From Prolixibacteraceae bacterium UBA6029 (GTDB lineage Bacteria > Bacteroidota > Bacteroidia > Bacteroidales > Prolixibacteraceae), in NCBI GenBank assembly GCA_002429385.1, contig DIZL01000035.1:1-47913 (forward strand): a DNA stretch of 47,913 bases. The letters run 5' to 3'. A program made the position numbers and the translations under genes. The notes under the pieces were generated by a model that saw only the letters and a list, made by a program, of their open reading frames with translations, made no database searches and was not told where the DNA came from. This document shows positions 33,914 to 42,349 of this stretch, one piece after another (the stretch's first letter is position 1; each line of letters opens with the position of its first letter).

Positions 33914-34405
33914 TTAAAGTGTTTTGGGTGTAAACTGAAAAGTCATCTGGGCTCCACGGGCAGATACCTCCAACCATCTTTCAACAGGAAAGTCCAGCAC
34001 AACGGTTGAACAGGTGGGCATATCGGAATTGAAGTACTTTACCAGGTTATACGCCAGATAATAAACTCCGGGATTATGACCGAAAACAAAAACAGTTTTC
34101 ACCTCCTCGGATAATTCCTGCAGCATATCAATAAAGTCCTGTGTAACGAGTCCTTCGTATAATACTTCTTCCTTCCGGATCAGAGCACTATCATAGCCCA
34201 GATTCTGACAATAAATGGACGCAGTACTCATGGTACGCGTTGCAGGACTGGCAATTACCAAATCAGGAACAATCCCTGATATTTTAAGTTTCTGACTAAT
34301 CTTATCTGCATCATTTATTCCCCTTTCAGTCAGATCACGATGAAAATCATCATCGTATCCATACGGAACAGATTTTGCATGTCTAACTATTACAACCCTT
34401 TTCAT
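33914..34405 (-). CDS. sixA: SixA-like histidine phosphatase
   Basis: 163 residues of the histidine phosphatase (phosphoglycerate-mutase-like) superfamily: the N-terminal RHG-type motif is VIVRHAKS with the phospho-accepting His, then SPATRTMSTA, and VFGHNPG carries the second His. The short form without an insert matches SixA, which dephosphorylates phosphohistidine on proteins. The physiological target here is unknown. It leads a two-gene unit with rsmE; a TATTTTTG box lies 18 nt upstream. Confidence 0.88.
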   Translation of the reverse strand: MKRVVIVRHAKSVPYGYDDDFHRDLTERGINDADKISQKLKISGIVPDLVIASPATRTMSTASIYCQNLGYDSALIRKEEVLYEGLVTQDFIDMLQELSEEVKTVFVFGHNPGVYYLAYNLVKYFNSDMPTCSTVVLDFPVERWLEVSARGAQMTFQFTPKTL

Positions 34406-34422
34406 AACATCGTATTTTATTG

Positions 34423-34430
34423 CAAAAATA
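34423..34430 (-). promoter_or_regulatory. Candidate -7 box (TATTTTTG) of sixA-rsmE
   Basis: Exact TAnnTTTG on the minus strand, ending 17 nt before the sixA start. Confidence 0.5.
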
Positions 34431-34464
34431 ATCTATTTTTAATGCATAAGTAATGCTTTTTTTC

Positions 34465-34983
34465 ATGAAACGAATCGGCTTATTATCAGATACACACGGG
34501 ACACTGAGTTCAAGAATTTTTAAGTTCTTCGGGGAGATAGACGAGATTTGGCATGCCGGAGATATCGGCAATGCCGAAACTGCCGATCAGCTTTCAGCAT
34601 TCAAACCGTTCAGAGCAGTATACGGGAACATAGACGATCACATAATTAGACGTATGTTTCCAGTCGATCAACGCTTTTACTGTGAAGAAGTGGATGTTTT
34701 AATGACTCACATTGGTGGATATCCCGGAAGGTACGAAACCCGCATAAGGAATCTGTTTCAAATAAAATCACCTCAGCTTTTTATTTGCGGGCATTCACAT
34801 ATTCTGAAAGTCATATTTGATCCCAAATACCATTTGCTTCATATCAATCCGGGCGCTGCCGGGAATAAGGGTATCCACCAGGTTTGCACAGCCGTCCGGT
34901 TTGTAATTGACGGGAAAAACATAAGGGACCTTGAGGTTCTGGAATTTCAACGTAATGCATTTCACGAAATCGTTGATGGATAA
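34465..34983 (+). CDS. YfcE/MJ0936-type metallophosphodiesterase
   Basis: 172 residues from the ATG at 34465 (MKRIGLLSDTHG); an ATG four codons upstream is less typical. Calcineurin-like phosphoesterase motifs: SDTHG, HAGDIGN, YGNIDDH, THIGGYPG, CGHSHILK and INPGAAG, all metal-binding positions present. The family hydrolyses phosphodiesters or 2',3'-cyclic nucleotides; the in vivo substrate is unknown. Transcribed divergently from sixA. Confidence 0.9.
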   Translation: MKRIGLLSDTHGTLSSRIFKFFGEIDEIWHAGDIGNAETADQLSAFKPFRAVYGNIDDHIIRRMFPVDQRFYCEEVDVLMTHIGGYPGRYETRIRNLFQIKSPQLFICGHSHILKVIFDPKYHLLHINPGAAGNKGIHQVCTAVRFVIDGKNIRDLEVLEFQRNAFHEIVDG

Positions 34984-35082
34984 GGAATCAAGGAATCAAA
35001 TATTTTGGTGCATTTTCTTCATACCTACATTCAGACATTCAACCTTTTTCGTTGCCAGCTGTTTCTGAATAAAAAATTTGTC

Positions 35083-35673
35083 ATGTCAAAACAACTGTTC
35101 ATTTTAATCATTTTAGGTATGTCACAACTATCAGGTTCAGGTCAAACAGAAACAGCTACCTTCGGTGGAGGATGTTTCTGGTGTACCGAGGCTATTTTCA
35201 GGAGTTTAAAGGGTGTCGAAACTGTTGAATCGGGCTATTCAGGAGGAAAGACGAAAAACCCGACTTATCAGGAAGTATGCACAGGGGAAACAGGTCATGC
35301 TGAGGTTATTCAAATCACCTTTGATCCCAAACTAATCGATTTTCGGGAATTGCTTGAAGTTTTCTGGGAAACACACGACCCTACAACACTAAATCGCCAG
35401 GGAGCCGACAGGGGAACACAATACCGTTCTGCCATTTTTTACCATTCGCTTCAACAAAAAGAAATAGCTGAAAAATACAAAGAAGAACTGACTAAGGAAA
35501 AGGTATTCAATGGTCCTATAGTGACTGAAATTACTCCATTTGACAAGTTTTATAAAGCCGAGAACTATCACCAGGACTATTTTGCCAACAACAGGTCGCA
35601 AGGATATTGTCAGATGGTAATTGTGCCCAAGATCGAGAAATTCAGGAAGATTTTTAAAGACAAACTGAAATAA
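35083..35673 (+). CDS. msrA: Peptide-methionine (S)-S-oxide reductase MsrA, probably exported
   Basis: 196 residues from the ATG at 35083; the frame extends to a TTG at 35005, but the internal ATG gives a normal signal peptide (MSKQLFILIILGMSQLSGSG). The catalytic Cys is in GGGCFWCTEAIF; SGYSGGKTKNPTYQEVCTGETGHAEV and HDPTTLNRQGADRGTQYRS are classic MsrA segments. YHQDYFANNRSQGYC provides the resolving-Cys region. It reduces methionine-S-sulfoxide, here most likely outside the cytoplasm. No MsrB domain is fused. Confidence 0.95.
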   Translation: MSKQLFILIILGMSQLSGSGQTETATFGGGCFWCTEAIFRSLKGVETVESGYSGGKTKNPTYQEVCTGETGHAEVIQITFDPKLIDFRELLEVFWETHDPTTLNRQGADRGTQYRSAIFYHSLQQKEIAEKYKEELTKEKVFNGPIVTEITPFDKFYKAENYHQDYFANNRSQGYCQMVIVPKIEKFRKIFKDKLK

Positions 35674-35833
35674 CTGTTCCAAGCAGACCCAATCAATTCT
35701 TTTCACATTGTTTTCAATGATGATAAGTCTTACTGCATATTCGCAACGTGAATTTAAAATTCCTGATGAAAAGATATTTATTCATGCTTCTTAATGAAGT
35801 TCAAAAGCGCGATCAGGATTCGGTAAAGTAATG
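35674..35833. other. Short convergent gap
   Basis: 160 bases between msrA and the convergent barrel gene. No clear terminator. A string AGCAGACCC occurs at 35680-35688. Confidence 0.4.
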
Positions 35834-37156
35834 TTAAAACAGGTAATTCAACCCAATATACATCCCTGAAGTACCATCCTGTTTATTGGCCGCTATACCA
35901 TAGTCAGCAGCAATAACAAAGTTCTCGTTCATGGCGATCCGCAGTCCCGAACCATAAGAGAAATGGAATTTCTCAGCATTTGCACTGTAATATCCAGCAG
36001 GGAGGGTAGCAAGGATACTTTGCGGCACATCAATCTTTTTGGTCACTTTCCCAAAGTCGGTAAAGGCATTTAGTCCAAGGTAGAAGTTATTCTTAATCCA
36101 ATGAAATCTCGCAAATTTCCAACGCATTTCTACATTTCCATAGCAAAAACCATCACCTACAATACGGTTTCGAAGTATTCCACGCATGGTCTTTGCACCG
36201 CCTATTCCTTCGGAGAGGGCGCCTATCAAAACAGATGTGATGATCTGCGACTGATAATAAAATGGAGTATGACCAGCAACCGTGGTTTGATAGGCCAGTC
36301 GGTACACCAATGATAAATTTTTAGGAATCAATGTGAAATATTGCCGATGAATCAGGCTAAGTTTGACAAATGAGCTTTCCGAACCTAAAAACTCTGGAGC
36401 ACCTTCAAGCACAGCTTCTGTCCAGATTCCCTTCATTGGATTAGGCCTGTTATCGCGGCTGTCGAATACAATTCCCCCTTTAATGGTTGGTACAAATCCT
36501 CCGTTTGCCTCTTGTGGTGAAATAATTCTCCATCTTTGATAAAGTTGAAACAAGCCAACAGTATCAGGTAACACATTACTTCCAGACTTCCCTTTATTAA
36601 GCTTTTGGAGATTCACACTACTCAGAACAAAATTCTGGAGATTAAATCCACTGATCCACCGGATATGATCTCCTGATATGCGTCCCTGAAGATCAACCTT
36701 GAAGCGAAACAATTTCCGGTCATACTTATAGAACATTCTTGTTTTGTAATCACCTGATTTTGTATCAATCCATGCTGGCTGATATACCGCATCATAACCA
36801 TTAAACCCATAAAAATCGTATGCCTGATCTGAAAGATAACTTAGATCAACCGATGTCTGCAATCCTTTTATTAATCTATCCGAATCATAGTAGAACCGGT
36901 TAATCCCACTTCCTTTGGTAAACCTTGAAACTTCAAAATAGAAAGATTGATTATACTTTGGGTATCTGCTGCCATCACCATAATCGTATAAATTCATCAA
37001 TGCACCATACTGAAACCCAAGATCGGTATCAAAAGCAACGGTTGGCAAGACGCCAAAATTCAGGTTTTTCTTGATTAATTCATCCTTATTTTCTGTTTGG
37101 GCAAACAGGCCAAAAGAAAGACAAATACACATTACAGAAAGGAGAAATTTCTTCAT
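35834..37156 (-). CDS. Omp85-superfamily outer-membrane beta-barrel protein without POTRA domains
   Basis: 440 residues. Signal peptide (MKKFLLSVMCICLSFGLFAQ), then alternating aromatic beta-strand segments to a terminal Phe (GMYIGLNYLF). GGIVFDSRDNRPNPMKG and GGAKTMRGILRNRIVGDG resemble the BamA/TamA D15 domain, where the lid-loop motif is [VI]RG[FY]; here MRG. The ~40 residues before the first strand are too short for a POTRA domain, so this is a barrel-only surface-antigen member. It may be a passive porin-like or lipid-handling protein; function unknown. Monocistronic. Confidence 0.82.
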   Translation of the reverse strand: MKKFLLSVMCICLSFGLFAQTENKDELIKKNLNFGVLPTVAFDTDLGFQYGALMNLYDYGDGSRYPKYNQSFYFEVSRFTKGSGINRFYYDSDRLIKGLQTSVDLSYLSDQAYDFYGFNGYDAVYQPAWIDTKSGDYKTRMFYKYDRKLFRFKVDLQGRISGDHIRWISGFNLQNFVLSSVNLQKLNKGKSGSNVLPDTVGLFQLYQRWRIISPQEANGGFVPTIKGGIVFDSRDNRPNPMKGIWTEAVLEGAPEFLGSESSFVKLSLIHRQYFTLIPKNLSLVYRLAYQTTVAGHTPFYYQSQIITSVLIGALSEGIGGAKTMRGILRNRIVGDGFCYGNVEMRWKFARFHWIKNNFYLGLNAFTDFGKVTKKIDVPQSILATLPAGYYSANAEKFHFSYGSGLRIAMNENFVIAADYGIAANKQDGTSGMYIGLNYLF

Positions 37157-37207
37157 AGGTTAAGGATTTGATATAAACGAAGATATAAAAAAAGAATTGG
37201 TAATTCT

Positions 37208-37936
37208 TTATATCCAGCCCCGTAATTTGTAATATCCCATAGCAGCCATTTCGCGGGCTATCAGAATTTCATATTTCAAATGGTTCCAGAACTGGTAACG
37301 AACTTCAGTATTACCACCTATTTCAGGAACAAAAGTTTTATTGCCCCCCAGTTTGGTATCATCAAAAAAGAGATTTGCCTCAATTGCTTTCTCAAAGGTA
37401 GGCAAAGCATTTATCCTCGAAAATCCAGCTTTTCTGAAGGTAAGTACTGCGCGTCTCATATGTTCGGGTGATGTGACCAGCAATATGGATTTTTTAGTTA
37501 TATCTGTACCATTAAACTTTTGCAGATTTAGTGCTTCAGAGCGGGTATTGGTTCCCTTTTGCTCGAATAATATTCGATTTGCATTGATTCCTTTGCTGAT
37601 AAGTTCTTCAGCAACGAGGTGTGCAGTACTGGTTGAATCATTTGCATTAACTGGTATTGAAATTATGATGAGACTATTAGTTGACTCCATGGCTGCCCGA
37701 TGTACAAAAAACACCCGCATTAAACTTGATTCGCTGGGCATTCCTCCTCCACCCAATAATATGATATATTCGGGTTTTTCAGTTATATTCGACTTGCTTG
37801 TACCCAGCCAATAATAGCCCCAAAAAGGCAGACTGGTAAAACTCAGGGAAAGAATAACAAGGAAGAATACTCCAAAAACAAGAAGAACCTTTCGAAGTAT
37901 ACTGCCGATGTGGTTTAAAATATTCAGTTTTGCCAT
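37208..37936 (-). CDS. DUF218 (YdcF/ElyC-like) membrane protein
   Basis: 242 residues from the ATG at 37936 (MAKLNILNHIGSILRK); an upstream frame to 38038 is open but lacks hydrophobic or conserved content, and TATCTTTC (one mismatch to the -7 box) precedes the internal ATG. One N-terminal membrane helix (VLLVFGVFFLVILSLSF) is followed by the DUF218 domain: YIILLGGGGMPSESS, the ISKGINANRILFEQKGTNTRSEA-type core, and ILLVTSPEHMRRAVLTFRKAGF. ElyC/SanA relatives affect envelope and peptidoglycan biogenesis; the biochemical role is not known. Confidence 0.82.
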   Translation of the reverse strand: MAKLNILNHIGSILRKVLLVFGVFFLVILSLSFTSLPFWGYYWLGTSKSNITEKPEYIILLGGGGMPSESSLMRVFFVHRAAMESTNSLIIISIPVNANDSTSTAHLVAEELISKGINANRILFEQKGTNTRSEALNLQKFNGTDITKKSILLVTSPEHMRRAVLTFRKAGFSRINALPTFEKAIEANLFFDDTKLGGNKTFVPEIGGNTEVRYQFWNHLKYEILIAREMAAMGYYKLRGWI

Positions 37937-38062
37937 TCCTGATTTAATAAGATCGAAAGATAAAGAAAATTCCGGATTAGAAATCATCTGAACGTGAGAA
38001 CGATTGACCGAACAGACATCGTAATGCCCGCCAGCCAATCGTTCTCAAATATTATTCAGGGA

Positions 38063-38143
38063 AACTTTCCCAAAGTTTATCTAAGTATTATAAACTTTGG
38101 GAAAGTTAGTTATAGTATTATAAACTTTGGGAAAGTTAGTTAT
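38063..38143. repeat. Two 30-bp direct repeats with an inverted partial copy
   Basis: AGTATTATAAACTTTGGGAA... (30 bp) occurs exactly twice head to tail (38084-38113, 38114-38143). The reverse complement of its TAAACTTTGGGAAAGTT part lies just before (38063-38079), so either copy can pair with it. It lies between two minus-strand genes, upstream of the DUF218 gene. Confidence 0.9.
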
Positions 38144-38155
38144 AGAAACAATATC

Positions 38156-39172
38156 CTATTTTACAGGTTCAATGTCAAGCACTTTAAATGTATTTGGTTT
38201 TACCGGACGTCTGCCTGTTCCTTCGCCATATTCACCACACGATACATAAACATGATGTGTCGTTTGATTAACTGCGATGGTTCTAGCACTTGGTTGGCTG
38301 GTGATGCTTTCAATAACTTTATACTGATCGGCGCTCTCCTGCTGAATAACGGTGATTTTTCCTTCACCACAGGATGCAAAAATGCGTTTTGTGGTTGCAT
38401 CAAATGACACACCATCGCATCCATCACCAATAGGAGCAGTTGTAATTACTTTTCCCGAAACGGCATCTGAAACGACCATTAATTTATTACTGCATACTGA
38501 AAATAAGCGGTTATTGACCTTATCAAAAGCCAAACCTGAAGGTTCTTCTCCTGGAGCAATTGACCAGGTTTTTTCAACTTTCATCGTAACGGCATTAATG
38601 ATAGACAAACTGCTTTTATCTTCAATGTTGACAAAAATCTTTCCCTTGCCATCAGTTTGTGAAAATTCAGGTTTTCCTGAAAGAGGAATCGTTGCGATGA
38701 TCTTGAGTGTATTTGCATCGATCACGGTAGAATTGCTGCTTCTGCCATTGAATGTAAATACTTTTTTCGAGAAGGAATCGTACAGAATAGCATCCGGATT
38801 TTTACCGGTTTTCTCAACTCTGCCAAGTACTTTAAAAGTGGTCAAATCAACAACCAAAACAGATGAATCCTTTCCGCAGGAAATAAAAGCCTTTTTCAGA
38901 TCATTTGCAACTGCAATTCCATGAACACCGTTGGTTCCAGGAATAACAGCCACTTCCGTGCCTGTTTTCAGGTCCACAACATTTACCTGAGAGCTGTGTG
39001 AAACAAACAGCTTTTGGTTTACATCATCAACTGACAGGTAATCCCAGCCGCCATCGCCGGTTAACTTGATCGCATTGGCTATTTTGTAAGCCGATTTCGG
39101 TGTTTGTGCTTCCAAAGTTGAGAAGCAAGCAAGAAAGATCATTCCAATAAGTAATAAAGAGGTACGTTTCAT
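38156..39172 (-). CDS. Exported YncE-like beta-propeller protein
   Basis: 338 residues from the ATG at 39172 (MKRTSLLLIGMIFLACFSTLEAQ, signal peptide); the open frame reaches 39268 and would overlap the preceding gene, so the internal start is preferred. Repeats such as VHGIAVANDLKKAFISCGKDSSVLVVDL, PSGLAFDKVNNRLFSVCSN and CDGVSFDATTKRIFASCGEG are the 40-residue YVTN/YncE propeller blades, about seven. Periplasmic or surface binding function; no enzyme motif. It is 82 nt behind the cytochrome b gene on the same strand. Confidence 0.85.
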   Translation of the reverse strand: MKRTSLLLIGMIFLACFSTLEAQTPKSAYKIANAIKLTGDGGWDYLSVDDVNQKLFVSHSSQVNVVDLKTGTEVAVIPGTNGVHGIAVANDLKKAFISCGKDSSVLVVDLTTFKVLGRVEKTGKNPDAILYDSFSKKVFTFNGRSSNSTVIDANTLKIIATIPLSGKPEFSQTDGKGKIFVNIEDKSSLSIINAVTMKVEKTWSIAPGEEPSGLAFDKVNNRLFSVCSNKLMVVSDAVSGKVITTAPIGDGCDGVSFDATTKRIFASCGEGKITVIQQESADQYKVIESITSQPSARTIAVNQTTHHVYVSCGEYGEGTGRRPVKPNTFKVLDIEPVK

Positions 39173-39254
39173 AAATTGATTTTTTTTAAGAGTGTTGAAT
39201 ATGTTAGTAATAATTAAATCCAGATACTTTTCAAGTGATATTAAACAAATATAA

Positions 39255-39920
39255 TCAATCATTTCCATTGATCATTCCAGAGACAATGCCTTTGATTTTA
39301 CCATTTTCGGCAATAATTACACCTGCCAAATGTATGACAATAAAAGCGTACATGAAATACTGAATGATCGCATGCAAGTTTTTCAAGCTCCCATGAATCT
39401 CACGGCTGAAACCTAATTCACGTCCAAAAGCCATACCCAGACCAGTGATCACCGTCAAAAATAAAAGAACGAAGAATAGCATATAACTCAATTTCACACG
39501 TATGTAATGTTTATAATCTGCTGAATTTTTGCCGTTTTGTTTTGACAAAAGAATAGCTTTTTTCAACCTGTTCCGCATCTTTTCATCTTCAGCCTGAGTG
39601 AACTCAATTACAACCCGGGCCAGCAACAGGAAGGCTATTCCATAACCGATCAGTATATGAACATTCCACATTTTGTCCTCATATTCGTGTGAAACAGCAA
39701 AAGCCTGATCATCTGTAACCGTAACTCCCTTTCTTGTCAATTGCTCCTGAACAAGTTTAATGTTATCGCGCGGGGACAATACCGTTGAATTGATCAACAC
39801 TGTGATTATCGATCCTGTTATAAATATAAATATCAGCCAATGCCAGATCCGAAGTGAAGCAGAATGATGCTGAAGAAAAGGGGAGGATTCCATCCCTGGA
39901 GAAGTGATAATTGAAGCCAT
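39255..39920 (-). CDS. Cytochrome b561-type membrane protein
   Basis: 221 residues with four membrane helices. Probable heme His in HHSASLRIWHWLIFIFI (helix 1), NVHILIGYGIAFLLLARVV (helix 2), and two in LHAIIQYFMYAFIVIHLAGVI (helix 4). This is the pattern of bacterial cytochrome b561 / Ni-Fe hydrogenase b-type di-heme proteins. It would pass electrons between the quinone pool and a periplasmic partner, not seen here unless the adjacent YncE-like protein is part of it. A polar loop of about 45 residues between helices 1 and 2 is periplasmic by topology. Confidence 0.82.
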   Translation of the reverse strand: MASIITSPGMESSPFLQHHSASLRIWHWLIFIFITGSIITVLINSTVLSPRDNIKLVQEQLTRKGVTVTDDQAFAVSHEYEDKMWNVHILIGYGIAFLLLARVVIEFTQAEDEKMRNRLKKAILLSKQNGKNSADYKHYIRVKLSYMLFFVLLFLTVITGLGMAFGRELGFSREIHGSLKNLHAIIQYFMYAFIVIHLAGVIIAENGKIKGIVSGMINGND

Positions 39921-40141
39921 AATTGAAGTACTATTTAAGTTTCTGAAGAAACAATTGAATCCTACACATAGTTCTAATCAAATAAATTGACAATCAAATA
40001 TACTTATAAATACATGGACATTCAAACCATCAAAAGGTTTAATATCATTGTTCCAACTCAAAAATGGAATAATGCATATTCAAAAAATCCAATTGTCTAT
40101 AGACTATATTCCTTAGCTTTCCCGATTGGAATGGTTCTATT
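39921..40141. other. Non-coding part of a 685-bp gap
   Basis: The gap 39921-40605 holds no gene I can support; the open plus-strand frame 39987-40259 runs through the repeat element and shows no family features. Notable contents are the element at 40142-40301 and the terminator at 40473-40508. Confidence 0.6.
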
Positions 40142-40301
40142 CACTGTCATACCACTGTCATATCACTGTCATATCAAATTCGTAATAAATTCGATACAAA
40201 TTCGATACAAATTCGAACGGCTACGTATTTGTTACGAATTTGTTACGAATTTGATATGACAGTGGTATGACAGTGGTATGACAGTGGTACGACAGAGATA
40301 G
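40142..40301. repeat. 11-bp-phased inverted repeat element
   Basis: Left arm: seven 11-bp units in exact phase (40142-40218), three of CACTGTCATAC type then four of CAAATTCGATA type. Core GGCTACG (40219-40225). Right arm: TATTTGTTACG, AATTTGTTACG, AATTTGATATG, then three ACAGTGGTATG-type units (40226-40291), the mirror order of the left arm. The arms can pair over about 66 bp with few mismatches. Confidence 0.95.
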
Positions 40302-40472
40302 CAGCCGTTCATTACCAATTCATCACCGGAACGGGAGGGAAATACTGAAAAACAGATCAGCGAGCAGGGAATGAAGTCCAGTTAATGATTTAATTGCAAA
40401 TACTCCTTGCGATGGATTAAAGGTCAGGAAAGAATGACGTTTCGTAATAACCACCGGGCTTATTTGCCGCAT

Positions 40473-40508
40473 AAAAAATCCCGGCTGAATATTCAACCGG
40501 GATCTTTT
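40473..40508. terminator. Terminator downstream of galM
   Basis: Stem ATCCCGGCTGAA (40478-40489) / TTCAACCGGGAT (40492-40503) with one mismatch or wobble; A-run on the left and T-run on the right allow use in both directions. About 100 nt after the galM stop on the minus strand. Confidence 0.8.
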
Positions 40509-40605
40509 TAGTTGAAGGAGGTCCCCAACCTATAAAATGGATTCAGCCCTACCTGGCCTCAAAACGTTCGGTTCATTTTTTAAAGCCGTTTCCTCATTTC
40601 AGGCC

Positions 40606-41751
40606 TTATTTTTTCACCGAAAACTTGTAGATCGTTGTTGATTTTAATGTTTCACCCGGTTTCAGCAAGGTATTTGGGAAATTGGGATGGTGAGGGGAAT
40701 CGGGATAATGTTGTGTTTCCAAACAAATACCGTTGCGGTAATTGTAAGGATTTCCACGTTTCCCAATGACTGTTCCGTTTAGGAAGTTACCCGTGTACAA
40801 TTGAACAGCAGGTTCTGTTGTGAAACATTCCATGAATCGGCCTGAAGCCGGTTCGAGCAAACTGGCACAGAAAGTCATTTGTTTGCCGCTCTGATCTTTG
40901 TTAAGAATATAGTTGTGGTCATATCCACCGGCCATACGAAGTTGTGACATCGGATCTCCAATCCGTTGGCCAATCACATGAGGCGTGGTAAAATCCATGG
41001 CAGTACCACGGATGTCCATAATTTCACCGGTTGGGATTAATTGAGAATCGGCCACTGCCGTTGTGAAATTGGCATCAACGACCAACACATGGTCCAGGAT
41101 ATCGCCCATGCCTTCCCCCTTCAGATTAAAATAAACGTGATTGGTTAAGTTAAAATAGCAGGATTTGTCGGTTGTGGCTTCATAGTCAATCTTTAGGCCG
41201 TTGTCTTTTGTCAGTGTGTATGTAACTTTCACATTTTTATTACCGGGAAAGCCCCATTGGCCATCGGGGCTGGTTAGAGTCATTTCTACTGCAGGACCGT
41301 CAGCGGTCTGAATTTCCTTTGCATCATATACCTGGCGGTAAAAACTTTCCAGTCCCGAATGCAGGCAGGCCTGCATATTATTTTGTGGCAAATGATATAC
41401 TTTCCCGTCAATTTCGAATTGTGCATTGGCAATACGGTTGGCATAGGGGCCAACAACTGCGCCAAAACCGGCTTCTCCTGCAATATACTTATCAATTGAA
41501 GTATACCCCAGAATGACATCTTCCATTGTACCATTTTTGTCAGGAGCAAACACCGAAACAATCTTAGCCCCGTAATTGGTAAGTGTTACCATGATTCCAC
41601 CTTCATTTTTTAAAGTAAATAAAGTAGTCTTTTTCCCGTCTATTTCCTTTTCAAAATCGGCTTTTGAATATGAAGGTGTAAACTCTTTTTTAGGAGCCGA
41701 ACACGATACAATCATTCCGGCAATAACCAACAACCCGACTAATTTCTTCAT
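40606..41751 (-). CDS. galM: Aldose 1-epimerase (mutarotase) lipoprotein
   Basis: 381 residues. Lipoprotein signal with lipobox IVSC (Cys 17), so it acts at the cell envelope rather than in the cytoplasm. GalM motifs: LTNYGAKIVSVFAPDKNG, GPYANRIANAQF (substrate Arg), LTNHVYFNLKGEG (catalytic His), GGYDHNYIL, and GICLETQHYPDSPHHPNFP with the catalytic Glu. It interconverts alpha and beta anomers of hexoses. Exported forms are common in polysaccharide-degrading Bacteroidota, but no polysaccharide utilisation locus is adjacent. Confidence 0.93.
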   Translation of the reverse strand: MKKLVGLLVIAGMIVSCSAPKKEFTPSYSKADFEKEIDGKKTTLFTLKNEGGIMVTLTNYGAKIVSVFAPDKNGTMEDVILGYTSIDKYIAGEAGFGAVVGPYANRIANAQFEIDGKVYHLPQNNMQACLHSGLESFYRQVYDAKEIQTADGPAVEMTLTSPDGQWGFPGNKNVKVTYTLTKDNGLKIDYEATTDKSCYFNLTNHVYFNLKGEGMGDILDHVLVVDANFTTAVADSQLIPTGEIMDIRGTAMDFTTPHVIGQRIGDPMSQLRMAGGYDHNYILNKDQSGKQMTFCASLLEPASGRFMECFTTEPAVQLYTGNFLNGTVIGKRGNPYNYRNGICLETQHYPDSPHHPNFPNTLLKPGETLKSTTIYKFSVKK

Positions 41752-41960
41752 GACAAATATGATTTTTAGGTATTAATATTTGAATGGTAAAGATAGGTGT
41801 TTAAGCGACTCGTCAAAATGAACCAGGATAAAGATCTTATTCAAAAAACATCATAACAATGTTGAATCTGAATAAATGAATAAATCCCCGAAAGTCTTCA
41901 CTAACGAGGGTTATTTTACATGAGATCACATGACCGAAATGAGAAAAGACCTGTAAACCT

Positions 41961-42053
41961 TTATTCCAGGATTATTTTATAGGTAACTGGCTTCTTCAGA
42001 TCAATCTTAAAGAAATATACCCCTGCCTGTTTAATAAGGTAAGGGTTTATCAT
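41961..42053 (-). pseudogene. C-terminal remnant resembling a type IX sorting domain
   Basis: Thirty codons, starting at an ATG 10 nt from the 3' end of tRNA-Arg, encode MINPYLIKQAG-VYFFKIDLKKPVTYKIILE and stop at 41961. The pattern AGVYFFKI...YKIIL is how type IX secretion C-terminal domains end (GxYFxxI...kkiii). The same frame runs backwards into the tRNA without a longer coding context, so this is probably the tail of a gene truncated at the tRNA rather than a complete small gene. Confidence 0.4.
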
Positions 42054-42063
42054 ATTAGACCAG

Positions 42064-42135
42064 TGATCCCACCGAGACTCGAACTCGGATCATAAGAACC
42101 GGAATCTTACATTCTATCCATTGAACTATGGGACC
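42064..42135 (-). tRNA. tRNA-Arg (anticodon CCG)
   Basis: On the minus strand the 72-nt sequence folds as a cloverleaf: acceptor GGTCCCA / TGGGATC, D-stem GTTC / GAAT, anticodon stem TAAGA / TCTTA with loop TTCCGGT (anticodon CCG), T-stem CCGAG / CTCGG with loop TTCGAGT, discriminator A. CCA is not encoded. Confidence 0.95.
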
Positions 42136-42153
42136 TGTTATTTTAAGCGAGGA

Positions 42154-42161
42154 CAAAAATA
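42154..42161 (-). promoter_or_regulatory. Candidate -7 box (TATTTTTG) of tRNA-Arg
   Basis: Exact TAnnTTTG on the minus strand, 18 nt before the mature tRNA 5' end. Confidence 0.5.
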
Positions 42162-42322
42162 ATAAATCCTGACTTGAATTAACCAGTTTGCTGAGAATTC
42201 CTGTAAATCTGTTCATTTTTATATTCACAATAATTTCAAGACACATTGAATCAGACCGTTGAATACAACAGTTTTGTTAATAATTTTATTCTGTAATTCA
42301 ACTTTTGAGTTCAGAATTGTAC

Positions 42323-42330
42323 TACTTTTG
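42323..42330 (+). promoter_or_regulatory. Candidate -7 box (TACTTTTG) of the HD hydrolase gene
   Basis: Exact TAnnTTTG 19 nt before the ATG at 42350; another TTTG (42304-42307) lies 15 nt before the box, a little short for a -33 element. Confidence 0.5.
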
Positions 42331-42349
42331 AAAGAATTAAAATCACGCT

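Noticed and set aside
13..35688. AGCAGACCC string at 13, 25412 and 35680 as a mobile-element end
   Set aside because: Only 9-11 bp are shared, with no matching second end or duplicated target.
39987..40259. Open plus-strand frame of 90 codons
   Set aside because: Its second half is only the translation of the 11-bp repeat element and the first half shows no family features.
40142..40301. CRISPR array
   Set aside because: Units of 11 bp without spacers, arranged as inverted arms, and no cas genes in the window.
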